This document shows, in pieces, positions 29,601 to 37,585 of a DNA stretch of 64,000 bases (the stretch's first letter is position 1; each line of letters opens with the position of its first letter). Position numbers and translations under genes: made by a program. The notes under the pieces are model-generated. The model saw only the letters and a list, made by a program, of their open reading frames with translations, had not been told where the DNA came from and did not search any database. The DNA is from Legionella lansingensis (GTDB lineage Bacteria; Pseudomonadota; Gammaproteobacteria; Legionellales; Legionellaceae), in the NCBI RefSeq assembly GCF_900187355.1, contig NZ_LT906451.1:2582001-2646000 (forward strand), read 5' to 3'.

Positions 29601-30099
29601 CCTCTTCAAAATATGCCCTTAATTCTTCAGGTCGAGCTTCAACAATGCGAGAAATCGTCCCTTGTCCGATGATAGAGTAACCACGAGCTCCTGCTCCCGT
29701 CCCTAAAAATATATCAGTGATATCTCTACGTCGGCAGCGAGTACCATTCAAATAATAAGAGGACTCTCCATCGCGCGTGACCACTCGTCTTACGGAAATT
29801 TCTTGGTAACTTCCGTATTGGCCAGCCAAACGACCAAGGCTATTGTCGAAGATAAGTTCAACGGAAGCTTGGCCTACGGCTTTTCGCTGACTCGAGCCAT
29901 TGAAGATAACATCGGCCATTGATTCACCGCGCAGATTTTTTGCTGAACTTTCACCCATCACCCAGCGCACAGCATCAATGACATTTGACTTGCCGCATCC
30001 ATTAGGACCTACGACTGCTACTCGTTGGCTGGGAAAGGGGATGACAGTAAGGTCTACAAAAGACTTAAATCCGGCTAGTTTTAATTCTTTAAGCTGCAT
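26605..30099 (-). CDS. smc: Chromosome partition protein SMC
   Basis: This condensin ATPase compacts and segregates the chromosome. The Walker A motif VVGPNGCGKSNVIDAVRWVM is near residue 35, two long coiled coils surround a hinge (about residues 490-640), and the C-terminal ABC signature HLLSGGEKAMTAVALVFAIF is followed by Walker B FCMLDEVDAPLD. I start at the ATG at 30099 (MQLKELKLAGFKSF), giving 1164 residues; the open frame runs 42 codons further upstream only because it crosses a dispersed repeat. It is followed by zipA after 31 bases. Confidence 0.97.
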   Translation of the reverse strand: MQLKELKLAGFKSFVDLTVIPFPSQRVAVVGPNGCGKSNVIDAVRWVMGESSAKNLRGESMADVIFNGSSQRKAVGQASVELIFDNSLGRLAGQYGSYQEISVRRVVTRDGESSYYLNGTRCRRRDITDIFLGTGAGARGYSIIGQGTISRIVEARPEELRAYFEEAAGISKYKERRRETLVRIEHTRENLARVTDIRDELDKQLQRLERQAKAAQQFKRLKAEERLCKAEILALKWKALRTEQTAKQNDIKTLFAEYEKHQAKAAEAFKQSTVFREKLHNDNEIFQQIQTNFYQLATEIARLEDSIQQNQRERKLLKQDQQQVQSDWQVTNNQIQQDSELIQISEKRLAELQDNLQQLQQEYSLKEKTLQSTQKEQAAWDAKIHEIESLLNKALRNTQIEEVRLQHLNQRRQQLLTRLEKIAEEQHSSELEHLTQALAEQKTSSSLLVKQLQEDEQIHQQVNLEIAAYRQKIAEIEEQVRHCQDNLHDLSTKQAAIHAAQQTALGHTRETPLDSWHGKPRLVEVISVEKEWQHACEVVLGEALQATVCENLNDLWPKLREIETNRAYFLTSAQSKNTTSNYSRLIDKIAGIHPSWLHNLDNVYTANDVDEALSLLPHLDDAESIITADGYWLAKGWVKIAKTFSNDQHGLLSRQEELTHLNEALVAAKTELSKLKITREQYHQQFKAAEQRLEVAKQALAKTHEEYRMSEVEITHKERVLQQAEMRKNLLAQENEECLGYLEELGQEQENCERLLHVARNEGQQYETERKQLLEQKTSWQEILLKHQQALEQVKSLLSQAQLAYDREQFKTQQLEENIKREQLRLETFKERMEKLSVRLLELELPEETLTSDLNEKILKHQELDAHLNHARDNLQVLTQQSEEFEALVRTEEKNAQLLQEKIQQAQMQEQALAVRASGVIEALTELGVSLDNLLNNLQTTMTQAAREQSLEEIGEKIRRLGAINLAAIEEYDSERQRKQHLDEQYQDLSEALATLDAAIAKMDRETQQRLQNTFDEVNTAFQALFPRLFGGGRAILELTCDNLLEAGILVMAQPPGKRNSTIHLLSGGEKAMTAVALVFAIFQLNPSPFCMLDEVDAPLDDVNVGRFCSLVKEMSQFVQFLIITHNKITMELADHLIGVTMREPGVSRIVAVDVEQALSMSSS

Positions 30100-30177
30100 T
30101 GGTGGCGCAATAAAAATAAATTGGCGGAATTGTAACCTACAAGCAGTCCGTAGGAGAAGAATTGCTTGTAATGGAAT

Positions 30178-30237
30178 GTAGGTTGGGCCTTGGCCGCCCA
30201 ACATTTTCCGGGTTTGTTGGGCCAAGGCACAACCTAC
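30178..30237. repeat. GTAGGTTGGGCC inverted repeat (copy 1)
   Basis: Arms of 17 bases (30178-30194 and 30221-30237) match at 16 positions. The left arm begins GTAGGTTGGGCCTTGGC. It lies between the divergent smc and phaC genes and shares its arm with the palindrome at 34283-34310, so this is a dispersed family. It may extend the apparent smc frame but does not code. Confidence 0.7.
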
Positions 30238-30320
30238 GATTACTTTTTTTCATTCACTGCTTGCTAAGCTAAGTAATAACTATAAAAATAGGTGAGCAAC
30301 TCACCCCTGTAGGAGCTCGG

Positions 30321-32171
30321 ATGACTCAGGATACAGAACTTAGGGATCTCATGCACTCCGTTGCCTTAAAAAGTCTTCAGCTATTGGATGGTTTAAGACA
30401 GCAACCTGTGCAAGTACCTGCCTTAATCAAGCAGTTTATTGATTTAACAACGGATTTCCAAACATTGTTAGCCGTTATTCTAAAAAATCCGGAACAAGTG
30501 TGGCAAATGCAAATGGCTTATTGGCAAGATGCTCTAAGTTTAGCGCAGGAGCAATTCAATCACTGGCTTGAAGGGACGCCAATGCCTATTGAAGATCGTC
30601 GTTTTAGCAGTGAAGAGTGGGTGAATAACCCGTTTTTTAACTTACTCAGTCAACATTATTTGTTAGCCAGTGAACACTTCAATTCACTTCTAGAGCATTT
30701 GGATTACGGTGATAAACAACTTGCCAAAAGGGTGCAATTTTTTGCCAGACAATACCTTGATGCCTTGTCTCCTGCTAATTTTTTACATACAAATCCGCAA
30801 TTAATGGCCGAAACCATTCAAAGTAACGGTAAAAATTTATTGCTTGGTTTGCAAAATCTATTAACAGATATGGAATCAGGTTCATCACGTTTAATCATCA
30901 AGATGACGGATATGGATGCGTTTAAAATCGGTGAAAATATTGCGACAACTCCAGGGAAAGTTATTTATCGCAACGACATGATGGAGCTTATTCAATTCAC
31001 ACCGCAGACGGATCACGTAAGAAGCATTCCGCTGCTAATCATACCCCCGTGGATTAATAAGTACTACATTCTAGATTTAAGCCCTCATAATTCTTTAGCT
31101 GCTTGGCTTGTAAAACAAGGGATCACCGTGTTTATTATCTCTTGGGTTAACCCTGATGCAAGTTATGCGAAAAAAGGGCTTTATGATTATCTTAAAGAAG
31201 GCCCTCTGACTGCCGTTGAGGTCATCCGAAAACAGCTTCATGTAGAACAGGTGAATACTCTTGGTTTTTGTATTGGAGGTACTCTTAACGCGTGCATGTT
31301 GGCTTATTTAAAGGCACTAAAAGAAAATCCTATTCATAGTGCAACCTTTTTGGCATCGATGATTGATTTCAGTGATCCAGGTGATATCTCTGTTTTTATT
31401 GATGAACAGCAAATTCGTCGTATTGAAGAGGAAATGCATACCAAGGGGTTTTTAGATGGCCGTTTTATGGCGAGCACATTTAACTCTTTAAGAGCAAATG
31501 ACTTGGTTTGGTCGTTTTTCATTAAAAATTATTTGCAGGGCAAAAATCCAGTACCCTTTGACATTTTGTACTGGAATGCCGATGCTACGAACATGCCTGC
31601 AAAAATGCACTCTCAATATCTGCGCTGGATGTATCTCCATAATAATCTAATCAAACCTGGGAAAATCCAGTTAAACCATGTGCCATTAGATGTTAGTCAG
31701 ATCAATGTACCAACTTTTTTTGTCTCTACACAGAAAGATCATATTGCGCCATGGAAAACGACATACCGAGGTTTTCAAGCAATGAAGGGAAAAAAACGCT
31801 TTCTATTAGGGGGTTCAGGACATATTGCCGGCATTGTTAATTCACCTCCCTCGGAGAAATATGGTTTTTACCGCAATCTAAGTACAAACCAAACTGCTGA
31901 CGAATGGTTGGCGAAAGCTACCCACCACCCTGGTTCTTGGTGGCCAGAATGGTTAAGTTGGCTTGAACAGCAATCTGGCGAATTCATCCCTGCTCCAGAT
32001 TTTAGGCAATTACCGTTCAAAGCCATTATGGATGCACCTGGAAAGTATGTACATAAAACATATAAAGAGACCACTGAATCAAATTTAGTAACTGCGCCAC
32101 AAACAAGCCTTGATGACCTTGTGACACCATCTTTAAAAGAAACTGAAGTGACTGAAGAACTAATTGCTTGA
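30321..32171 (+). CDS. phaC: Class I poly(3-hydroxyalkanoate) synthase
   Basis: It polymerises 3-hydroxyacyl-CoA into polyhydroxyalkanoate granules. The 616-residue protein has an N-terminal PhaC domain (to about residue 200) and an alpha/beta hydrolase core. The lipase-like box GFCIGG carries the catalytic C317; D473 in KDHIAPW and H501 in GSGHIAG complete the triad, spaced as in Ralstonia PhaC. The ATG at 30321 has GGAG five bases upstream. A repeat-derived hairpin with eight Ts follows the stop. phaR, a phasin gene and two reductase genes lie nearby on the other strand. Confidence 0.95.
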   Translation: MTQDTELRDLMHSVALKSLQLLDGLRQQPVQVPALIKQFIDLTTDFQTLLAVILKNPEQVWQMQMAYWQDALSLAQEQFNHWLEGTPMPIEDRRFSSEEWVNNPFFNLLSQHYLLASEHFNSLLEHLDYGDKQLAKRVQFFARQYLDALSPANFLHTNPQLMAETIQSNGKNLLLGLQNLLTDMESGSSRLIIKMTDMDAFKIGENIATTPGKVIYRNDMMELIQFTPQTDHVRSIPLLIIPPWINKYYILDLSPHNSLAAWLVKQGITVFIISWVNPDASYAKKGLYDYLKEGPLTAVEVIRKQLHVEQVNTLGFCIGGTLNACMLAYLKALKENPIHSATFLASMIDFSDPGDISVFIDEQQIRRIEEEMHTKGFLDGRFMASTFNSLRANDLVWSFFIKNYLQGKNPVPFDILYWNADATNMPAKMHSQYLRWMYLHNNLIKPGKIQLNHVPLDVSQINVPTFFVSTQKDHIAPWKTTYRGFQAMKGKKRFLLGGSGHIAGIVNSPPSEKYGFYRNLSTNQTADEWLAKATHHPGSWWPEWLSWLEQQSGEFIPAPDFRQLPFKAIMDAPGKYVHKTYKETTESNLVTAPQTSLDDLVTPSLKETEVTEELIA

Positions 32172-32184
32172 CTCTTTAGAACAC

Positions 32185-32223
32185 CGAATTACCGTGGTCA
32201 AGCCACGGTAATTCGTTTTTTTT
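32185..32223 (+). terminator. Repeat-derived terminator after phaC (ACCGTGG repeat copy 2)
   Basis: CGAATTACCGTGG (32185-32197) pairs perfectly with CCACGGTAATTCG (32203-32215) across TCAAG, followed by eight Ts (32216-32223). This is an excellent intrinsic terminator 13 bases after phaC. The same sequence, including the downstream GATTTG...TTGAAGAT context, recurs near 12369 and 56479. Confidence 0.85.
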
Positions 32224-32296
32224 GATTTGTTAATTAGAAAACTTGAAGATTGAGTTTTAAATAAAATAATAAGATAAACCCTTTTTGAAAAAATGC

Positions 32297-32340
32297 TTGA
32301 CCCTTACGTTGCGTCATAGCTTAGCCTTTGCAGTAAGGAG
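32297..32340 (+). promoter_or_regulatory. MerR-type promoter and RBS of the TipAS regulator
   Basis: A -35 TTGACC (32297-32302) and a -10 TAGCCT (32322-32327) are separated by 19 bases, the long spacer typical of promoters activated by DNA distortion by MerR-family proteins. The spacer holds the imperfect dyad TGACCC...GCGTCA. A strong AAGGAG (32335-32340) precedes the ATG at 32349. I infer autoregulation. Confidence 0.65.
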
Positions 32341-32348
32341 GAAAAACG

Positions 32349-33308
32349 ATGACCCAGTGGTTTGTTAAAGAGTTAAGTCAAATAACCAAAGTCTCTGTGC
32401 GTGCTTTGCACCACTATGATGCCTTGGGATTACTTACGCCCAGTATCAGACTCGAGAATGGCTATCGTTTGTACTCCGAAAGCGATTTATCAAAATTACA
32501 GCAAATTATCGCGTTGAAGTTCTTTGGCTTTAAATTGGGAGAAATCAAAACCTTGCTCGACAAGCAGCAAAATATCCTTGATAATTTTTCGCTGCAAGCC
32601 GCTTATTTGGAAGAGAAAGCGAAGAGTCTAAAAGAAGCTAGCCAAACATTAAGACGGATTATTGCCGATTGTAATCAAGATAAATCCATTCCTTGGAAAA
32701 CAATTATTGAATCAATCGAGGTATTTCAAATGACGCAAGAATTAGAAAAATCATGGGCAGGCAAAGTACTTAGCCCTGAAGAGCTCAAAGACTATGTAAG
32801 CTTTGAGAGGGAATTAAAAACCCGAGAAGCGGAAAAACAACAGTTCGAAAAAGAATGGGCGGCGCTAGTTGATAAAATAACTTTACACTTAGATGATGAT
32901 CCCGCCTCTGAAGTGGCTCAGTCTATTGGCAAGCGCTGTATGGAAATGGTCAATAGCTTGTATGGAAGACATTTTGCCGAACTTAAGCGTGCAATCTGGG
33001 AAAAAGGATTCAAGCAAGGGCAGATTGGAGAAGATCATTTGCTTTCACCTAAGCATGTTGATTGGTTAGATAAAGCCATCGATAGTTACTATAAAAAACG
33101 AATTTATAGTATCTTGGCGCAGGCGAAAGAAAATTGCTCTTCTAAAATCCTGCAACAGTGGAATGATTTAATGGATGAGATGTGTGGAGATTCTAGTGTA
33201 ATGAGGGAAGAGATTTATCAAGCAGCATTAGTGGATGAAAACATAAGCCCCGCGGCTAAAGCGTGGTTAACCACCGTTTGGAAATCGTCATGGAAGCAGG
33301 ATAATTAA
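32349..33308 (+). CDS. MerR-family regulator with TipAS-like C-terminal domain
   Basis: Residues 1-70 form the winged-helix MerR DNA-binding domain (VKELSQITKVSVRALHHYDA, then LGLLTPSIRLENGYRLYSES). A dimerisation coiled coil follows. The C-terminal half (about 190-310) resembles the TipAS ligand-binding globin-like domain known from thiopeptide-responsive TipA. The total of 319 residues is longer than TipAL (about 253), with an enlarged middle. The gene sits inside the PHA locus, with its own 19-bp-spacer promoter and a bidirectional terminator after it. The ligand is unknown. Confidence 0.8.
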   Translation: MTQWFVKELSQITKVSVRALHHYDALGLLTPSIRLENGYRLYSESDLSKLQQIIALKFFGFKLGEIKTLLDKQQNILDNFSLQAAYLEEKAKSLKEASQTLRRIIADCNQDKSIPWKTIIESIEVFQMTQELEKSWAGKVLSPEELKDYVSFERELKTREAEKQQFEKEWAALVDKITLHLDDDPASEVAQSIGKRCMEMVNSLYGRHFAELKRAIWEKGFKQGQIGEDHLLSPKHVDWLDKAIDSYYKKRIYSILAQAKENCSSKILQQWNDLMDEMCGDSSVMREEIYQAALVDENISPAAKAWLTTVWKSSWKQDN

Positions 33309-33318
33309 TAAACCAATA

Positions 33319-33353
33319 AAAAAGACTACCACAAACAACGTGGTAGTCTTTTT
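33319..33353. terminator. Bidirectional terminator between the MerR regulator and the phasin gene
   Basis: AAAAAGACTACCAC (33319-33332) pairs perfectly with GTGGTAGTCTTTTT (33340-33353) over a 7-base loop. A-tracts on one side and T-tracts on the other serve both convergent genes. Confidence 0.9.
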
Positions 33354-33370
33354 GCCACTAACAGAGGAAA

Positions 33371-33661
33371 CTATTTCTTTATATCTGATTTATTTTTTAC
33401 TTCTTGTACCAAAGCAAGCATGGTTTTTTCAATGATTTGAAATGATTTTTGCAAATAATCTAAAGCCTTATGGCCATTCTCTATTGCCAAATGAATTTGT
33501 TTCTCTACCAGCTCCTCGGGCTTCTTGACGTTGGTCAATTCCTCAGGTTTTAGGTAATTTAAACTTTGCATGGTTTTTACATTCAGTTCGGCGATAGCTT
33601 GAAAAGGTTCTTGCATTTTTTTTGCTACTTCGCTCCACTTCTCAAAGTATGCTTGTGTCAT
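33371..33661 (-). CDS. Phasin family protein
   Basis: Phasins coat PHA granules and control their size. The 96-residue product (from the ATG at 33661, preceded by GGAGAAATAAG) is wholly helical and amphipathic, with the pattern FEKWSEVAKKMQEPFQAIAELN and an Ala/Leu/Gln-rich C-terminal helix. The open frame has an earlier ATG at 33691, but it lies across the palindrome and has no RBS. Placement between phaC and phaR supports the call. Confidence 0.85.
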   Translation of the reverse strand: MTQAYFEKWSEVAKKMQEPFQAIAELNVKTMQSLNYLKPEELTNVKKPEELVEKQIHLAIENGHKALDYLQKSFQIIEKTMLALVQEVKNKSDIKK

Positions 33662-33679
33662 CTTATTTCTCCGATATGT

Positions 33680-33755
33680 TGCACTGCACAATAATAGATT
33701 AGTATCTTTTCACTATACGTGTCAAGAGCTTATGTGATTTTTTTTTGCGATGCAA
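33680..33755 (-). promoter_or_regulatory. Phasin promoter with candidate PhaR operators
   Basis: Reading the minus strand, TTGACA (plus 33719-33724) and a candidate -10 TAATCT lie upstream of the phasin gene. Just downstream of the -10 sits the palindrome TGCA-C-TGCA (33680-33688). Upstream lies TTGC-GAT-GCAA (33745-33755). TGC/GCA palindromes are the type bound by PhaR in other bacteria, so repression by PhaR (phaR is the next gene upstream) is a reasonable inference. Confidence 0.5.
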
Positions 33756-33793
33756 CATTGAAAACAGATTTCATTTGCAACGAAGAGAAGATC

Positions 33794-34198
33794 CTAAAAA
33801 AATCCTTGCCATTGCTTAAAGAGCTGTTGCATTTGTTCGTTCCAAAGATTTGTAGCTTTTTTATAGTCATTTAAATAAGGGTTTGTCTGTAGTAGCTTTT
33901 GCATATTGGCGAACATCTGCTCTAAGACAGATTTAAACGATTGACTCATTGGGTGGTTAGCGAAGGTGATTAGTTGACGCAGGATTTCAGGTGATAGGAA
34001 TTGTGTAGCGCCGCTTTCCATTTCTACCAAAATTTGTAACAAGGTGGCATTGGTTATATCCTTTCCTGTTGTGGAATCCTCAACTTTAAAAGGTAACCCT
34101 TGAACCACATAGTGTTGCAATTCCTCAACAGTAATGTATTGGCTTTTTTCGGTATCATACAATCTGCGGTTCTTATACTTCTTTATCAATCTTGCCAT
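33794..34198 (-). CDS. phaR: PHA synthesis repressor PhaR
   Basis: This DNA-binding repressor of phasin genes also binds PHA itself. The 134-residue protein starts with the invariant PhaR N-terminal domain (LIKKYKNRRLYDTEKSQYIT) and continues through the PHB accumulation regulatory domain (LLQILVEMESGATQFLSPEI). The C-terminus is short and Q-rich. It stands directly upstream of the phasin gene on the same strand. Confidence 0.93.
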   Translation of the reverse strand: MARLIKKYKNRRLYDTEKSQYITVEELQHYVVQGLPFKVEDSTTGKDITNATLLQILVEMESGATQFLSPEILRQLITFANHPMSQSFKSVLEQMFANMQKLLQTNPYLNDYKKATNLWNEQMQQLFKQWQGFF

Positions 34199-34282
34199 AT
34201 TCTCTCAATGCTTTTTTGCTGGTTTATTTTTGCTTGGGCTGTGTGCTCTCTCTATCCACTTTCTAAATGAGGATGTGGGAAG

Positions 34283-34310
34283 CGTAGGTTGGGCCTTGGC
34301 CCAACCTACG
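34283..34310. repeat. Perfect 28-base palindrome (GTAGGTTGGGCC family, copy 2)
   Basis: CGTAGGTTGGGCC (34283-34295) and GGCCCAACCTACG (34298-34310) are perfect arms around TT. The arm is shared with the element at 30178-30237. It sits two bases past the phaB stop and may terminate or stabilise that transcript, although no T-run follows on the minus strand. Confidence 0.75.
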
Positions 34311-34312
34311 TT

Positions 34313-35059
34313 TTAATACATATGTAAGCCACCATTAATACTTAAGTTTGCGCCGGTGATATAACGGCTTCTCTCATCGATTAGGAATTCAACAACCCAA
34401 GCGATCTCTTCTGGCTCAGCCAAACGCTTAGCTGGAATTAGCTCAATGATCGCCTCCAAAATATCTGGTCTTATACCCTTCATCAAGCGAGTATTGACAT
34501 ACCCAGGGGAAATGCTATTGACAGTAATATTTTTGGACATAAGTTCCTGCGCAAGGCTTTTGGTAAAACCATAAATCCCCGCCTTAGAAGCAGCATAGTT
34601 GGTTTGAGAAAACTGCCCTTTTTGTGCGTTGACTGAGGAAATATTGATAATTCGCCCGCTTCCTTGGCTACGCATTTGTTCAACAACCTGATGAGTGACA
34701 TTAAACATGCTATCTAAATTGACCCTTAAGACATCATCCCATTGTTGCTTAGTCATTTTAGAAAATACAGCGTCTTTAGTAATGCCGGCATTATTGATCA
34801 ATACGTCAACACGTCCGAAGTCAGCAATAATCTCTTCAATAACCACTTTGCATTCATCAAAGTTAGAAACATCCATCTGACGATAATAGATATTGTGACC
34901 ATTGTCCTGACCTAATTCAGCCTCCCATAAAGCAGCTTGAGGTTTAGAAACAATATCGAGTGCGATGATATGGCCATACAAGGGTCTTAATTGCTTAACG
35001 ATGGCAGTACCGATATCACCTGTACCGCCAGTAATCAACACTACTTTTTCTTTTTGCAT
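34313..35059 (-). CDS. phaB: Acetoacetyl-CoA / 3-oxoacyl reductase (PhaB type), copy 1
   Basis: This short-chain dehydrogenase reduces acetoacetyl-CoA to (R)-3-hydroxybutyryl-CoA, the PhaC substrate. The 248-residue protein has the nucleotide motif TGGTGDIG (10-17), the NNAG motif (89-92), and the catalytic Ser141/142, Y155 and K159 in NYAASKAG. PhaB and FabG share this fold, but location in a PHA locus and the VNAQKGQFSQTNYAASK segment favour PhaB. A paralogue lies immediately upstream. Confidence 0.87.
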   Translation of the reverse strand: MQKEKVVLITGGTGDIGTAIVKQLRPLYGHIIALDIVSKPQAALWEAELGQDNGHNIYYRQMDVSNFDECKVVIEEIIADFGRVDVLINNAGITKDAVFSKMTKQQWDDVLRVNLDSMFNVTHQVVEQMRSQGSGRIINISSVNAQKGQFSQTNYAASKAGIYGFTKSLAQELMSKNITVNSISPGYVNTRLMKGIRPDILEAIIELIPAKRLAEPEEIAWVVEFLIDERSRYITGANLSINGGLHMY

Positions 35060-35105
35060 CCTGTTCCCTGTTTAAACCAGACACTAAAGTTTTTAAGACA
35101 CTACA

Positions 35106-35843
35106 CTACATGTATTGGCCGCCATTTACGTCTAAGTTAGCACCTGTAATAAATCCTGAGGAGGGGCTAGCTAAAAAAGCGACAGCATCTGCAATTTCTT
35201 TAGGTGTACCCAGTCGTCCGACAGGAATATGAGCAATGATGTTTTGTAAAACCTCTTCCTTCACTCCTGCCAACATTGGCGTTTCAATATACCCTGGGGA
35301 GATAGTGTTAACTGTAATACCTTTAGAAGCCACTTCTTGGGCTAAACTTTTTGTGAATCCAAAAAGGGCGGCTTTGGAAGCTGAATAGTTACATTGACCA
35401 AATTGCCCTTTTCGTCCATTAATGGATGAAATGTTAATAATTCGTCCATAACCTTTTTCTAACATTGCTGGCAGAATATTACGAGTTACATTAAATACGC
35501 TGGTCAAGTTGGCATCAATAACAGCCTGCCATTGTTGAGGACTCATTTTTTTTAAGCTGGTATCAACAGTGATCCCCGCATTATTCACTAAGACATCAAT
35601 ATGATTATATTTTTCAAGAATGAGAGATGCTAATTTTTCACAATCTGGAAAATGAGCGATATCAGCGTAGACAATATCAATCTCAAAACCTGCGGCTCTC
35701 TGTGCTAATTGCCAGCGTTTCGCTTCTTCATGATTCCCACCTTTAAAATAGCAAGCAATTACCTGATACTCAGCAGCTAAACGTTGACAAATAGCTGTAC
35801 CAATCCCACCTGTTCCTCCAGTAACAACGGCCGTCTTTTCCAT
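35106..35843 (-). CDS. phaB: Acetoacetyl-CoA / 3-oxoacyl reductase (PhaB type), copy 2
   Basis: This second short-chain dehydrogenase in tandem with copy 1 has 245 residues from the ATG at 35843, which has AAGGAG nine bases upstream. Motifs are TGGTGGIG near residue 8, NNAG near 87, and catalytic S140, Y153 and K157 in NYSASKAAL. It keeps the INGRKGQFGQCNYSASK segment typical of PhaB. The two copies are clearly related but diverged, so they may differ in cofactor or chain-length preference. Confidence 0.86.
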   Translation of the reverse strand: MEKTAVVTGGTGGIGTAICQRLAAEYQVIACYFKGGNHEEAKRWQLAQRAAGFEIDIVYADIAHFPDCEKLASLILEKYNHIDVLVNNAGITVDTSLKKMSPQQWQAVIDANLTSVFNVTRNILPAMLEKGYGRIINISSINGRKGQFGQCNYSASKAALFGFTKSLAQEVASKGITVNTISPGYIETPMLAGVKEEVLQNIIAHIPVGRLGTPKEIADAVAFLASPSSGFITGANLDVNGGQYM

Positions 35844-35991
35844 AAATAACATCTCCTTAAAGATCATGTGATTGGGAACTATCACTTCAAAGCAAAAGTA
35901 GCTGAATGTCAACTTTACCATGTCAGCATTATAAGTCTAGCAGTCAAATTGATGCTATGGTTTGCCCACCTCCACCCATTGTGTTCAGACC

Positions 35992-37176
35992 CTAAATTTT
36001 TACGGGGTGGGGAACATAAGCTTTTATTTGCTGGGCGAATTGTCTTAACACGTCTAATCCAGACTCCTCAGCTTGCTTACACCATTGCTGCAACGCCTCT
36101 ACCAATTCTTTTTGTGAACTTGCTGTTTTTAACCAAATATTTTGCAATGATTGGCGAAACGTATAGACAAGACGTAATTGCTCTCGACTGGCCAGAAGTG
36201 TTTGCAGACGCGCCCTTGCCCGTGGAGTTAGCAAACTCTCCTGCAAGCGCAATAGACGTCCTGCTTTTTGGAAAAGATGCTTTTCTCTTTTGACCGATGC
36301 GGCACGTTTTTCAAGCTTCAAAATAGGGCGGACAACTCGCTTATAATACTGGGACATAACTTGGAAGCGATTGCTTACTACAGCTTTTACCGTTTCGAGA
36401 TCAACATGAAGTTTACCTTCTTCTCTTGCTAATTTCGGTGGTAGTTTTTTAACCTTGGCTAATCCTAAAAAGGATAAACAGCGAATATATAACCAACCAA
36501 GATCAAATTCCCACCATTTTACGGAAAATTTTGCTGAAGAGGCAAATGTATGGTGATTGTTGTGTAGCTCCTCACCACCTATCCAAAATCCAAAGGGAAA
36601 GACGTTGGTTGCAGCATCAGGGCATTCAAAATTTCTGTAGCCCCAATGGTGTCCGATACCATTGACTACTCCGGCTGCATGCAAAGGAATCCACAGCATC
36701 TGCAAGGCCCAAACGGTAATACCGGGTAAGCCAAAAAGCACGAGGTCAATAATAAACATTAACAAAATACCTTTTGCGGAGAAGCGGGAGTAGAGATTTC
36801 TTTCAATCCAATCATTAGGTGTTCCATGAGAGTATTTGGCAATCATTTCCTTATCTTTAGCTGCCTCCCTATATAATTCAGCTCCTTCCCAAAAAACCTT
36901 TTTCAAACCCAAGACCTTGGGACTATGTGGGTCACCTTCCACATCCGTCGTTGCATGATGCTTGCGATGGATGGCTACCCATTCAGCCGTGATCATACCG
37001 GTAGTCAACCACAACCAGAAACGAAAAAAATGACTAATAATTGGGTGCAATGTTAAGGCGCGATGTGTTTGATGACGATGTAGATAAATAGTAACAGCGG
37101 CGATAGTAATTTGCGTTAGTATCAATATTGCTAACACATAACCCCAGAAAGACAGATTTAGAACACCATAAATCAT
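35992..37176 (-). CDS. Acyl-CoA/acyl-lipid delta-9 desaturase
   Basis: This membrane di-iron desaturase introduces a double bond into fatty acyl chains. The three histidine boxes are present: HRHQTH at 33-38, HRKHH at 70-74 and HNNHH further on. Four hydrophobic segments surround them. A long charged helical C-terminus (about residues 265-394) extends past the catalytic domain. I use the ATG at 37176, preceded by GGGGAG, rather than the upstream TTG. It lies apart from the PHA genes, with about 150 bases between. Confidence 0.88.
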   Translation of the reverse strand: MIYGVLNLSFWGYVLAILILTQITIAAVTIYLHRHQTHRALTLHPIISHFFRFWLWLTTGMITAEWVAIHRKHHATTDVEGDPHSPKVLGLKKVFWEGAELYREAAKDKEMIAKYSHGTPNDWIERNLYSRFSAKGILLMFIIDLVLFGLPGITVWALQMLWIPLHAAGVVNGIGHHWGYRNFECPDAATNVFPFGFWIGGEELHNNHHTFASSAKFSVKWWEFDLGWLYIRCLSFLGLAKVKKLPPKLAREEGKLHVDLETVKAVVSNRFQVMSQYYKRVVRPILKLEKRAASVKREKHLFQKAGRLLRLQESLLTPRARARLQTLLASREQLRLVYTFRQSLQNIWLKTASSQKELVEALQQWCKQAEESGLDVLRQFAQQIKAYVPHPVKI

Positions 37177-37351
37177 ATGGTTACTCCCCAATTAAATAAA
37201 ATCATAGTAATGTTCCCTGGCGATAAATTCACAAGAACATTGCTTATATCATATCACAAATTGCACAATTCGCATTGCATCACCTACGGTTGTGAACGAT
37301 AATTTAAATAACATGCTGGCTAGCTAGTGGTTTTCCACATAGGGACAACAT

Positions 37352-37585
37352 ATGAGCAACAAAACATTAGAGCCTTTATTTCAACAAATCATTCCTTTCT
37401 TAATTGCAGGGATTGCAATCGCATTAATCATCGCTTTATTTATCCTATTCTCATATGTACTGATATGGGGTCTTGTTATAGGGGGTATTCTGTGGTTAAT
37501 TGCCGTGGTGAAACACTTTCTTTTCCCGAGCGCCAAAAAAGAGATAGCCAAAGGGCGTATTATTGAACATAGTGACAAAGATTAA
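37352..37585 (+). CDS. Small two-helix membrane protein upstream of mutM
   Basis: This 77-residue protein has two closely spaced hydrophobic helices (about 13-34 and 36-56: FLIAGIAIALIIALFILF, then LIWGLVIGGILWLIAVV) and a charged tail. I do not recognise a family. The ATG has AGGG upstream, and its stop overlaps the mutM start (TAATG), so the two are likely translated together. Confidence 0.7.
   Translation: MSNKTLEPLFQQIIPFLIAGIAIALIIALFILFSYVLIWGLVIGGILWLIAVVKHFLFPSAKKEIAKGRIIEHSDKD

Noticed and set aside
26605-30225. SMC start at the upstream ATG (30225)
   Set aside because: The extra 42 residues are encoded by a dispersed repeat and the conserved SMC N-terminus begins at 30099.
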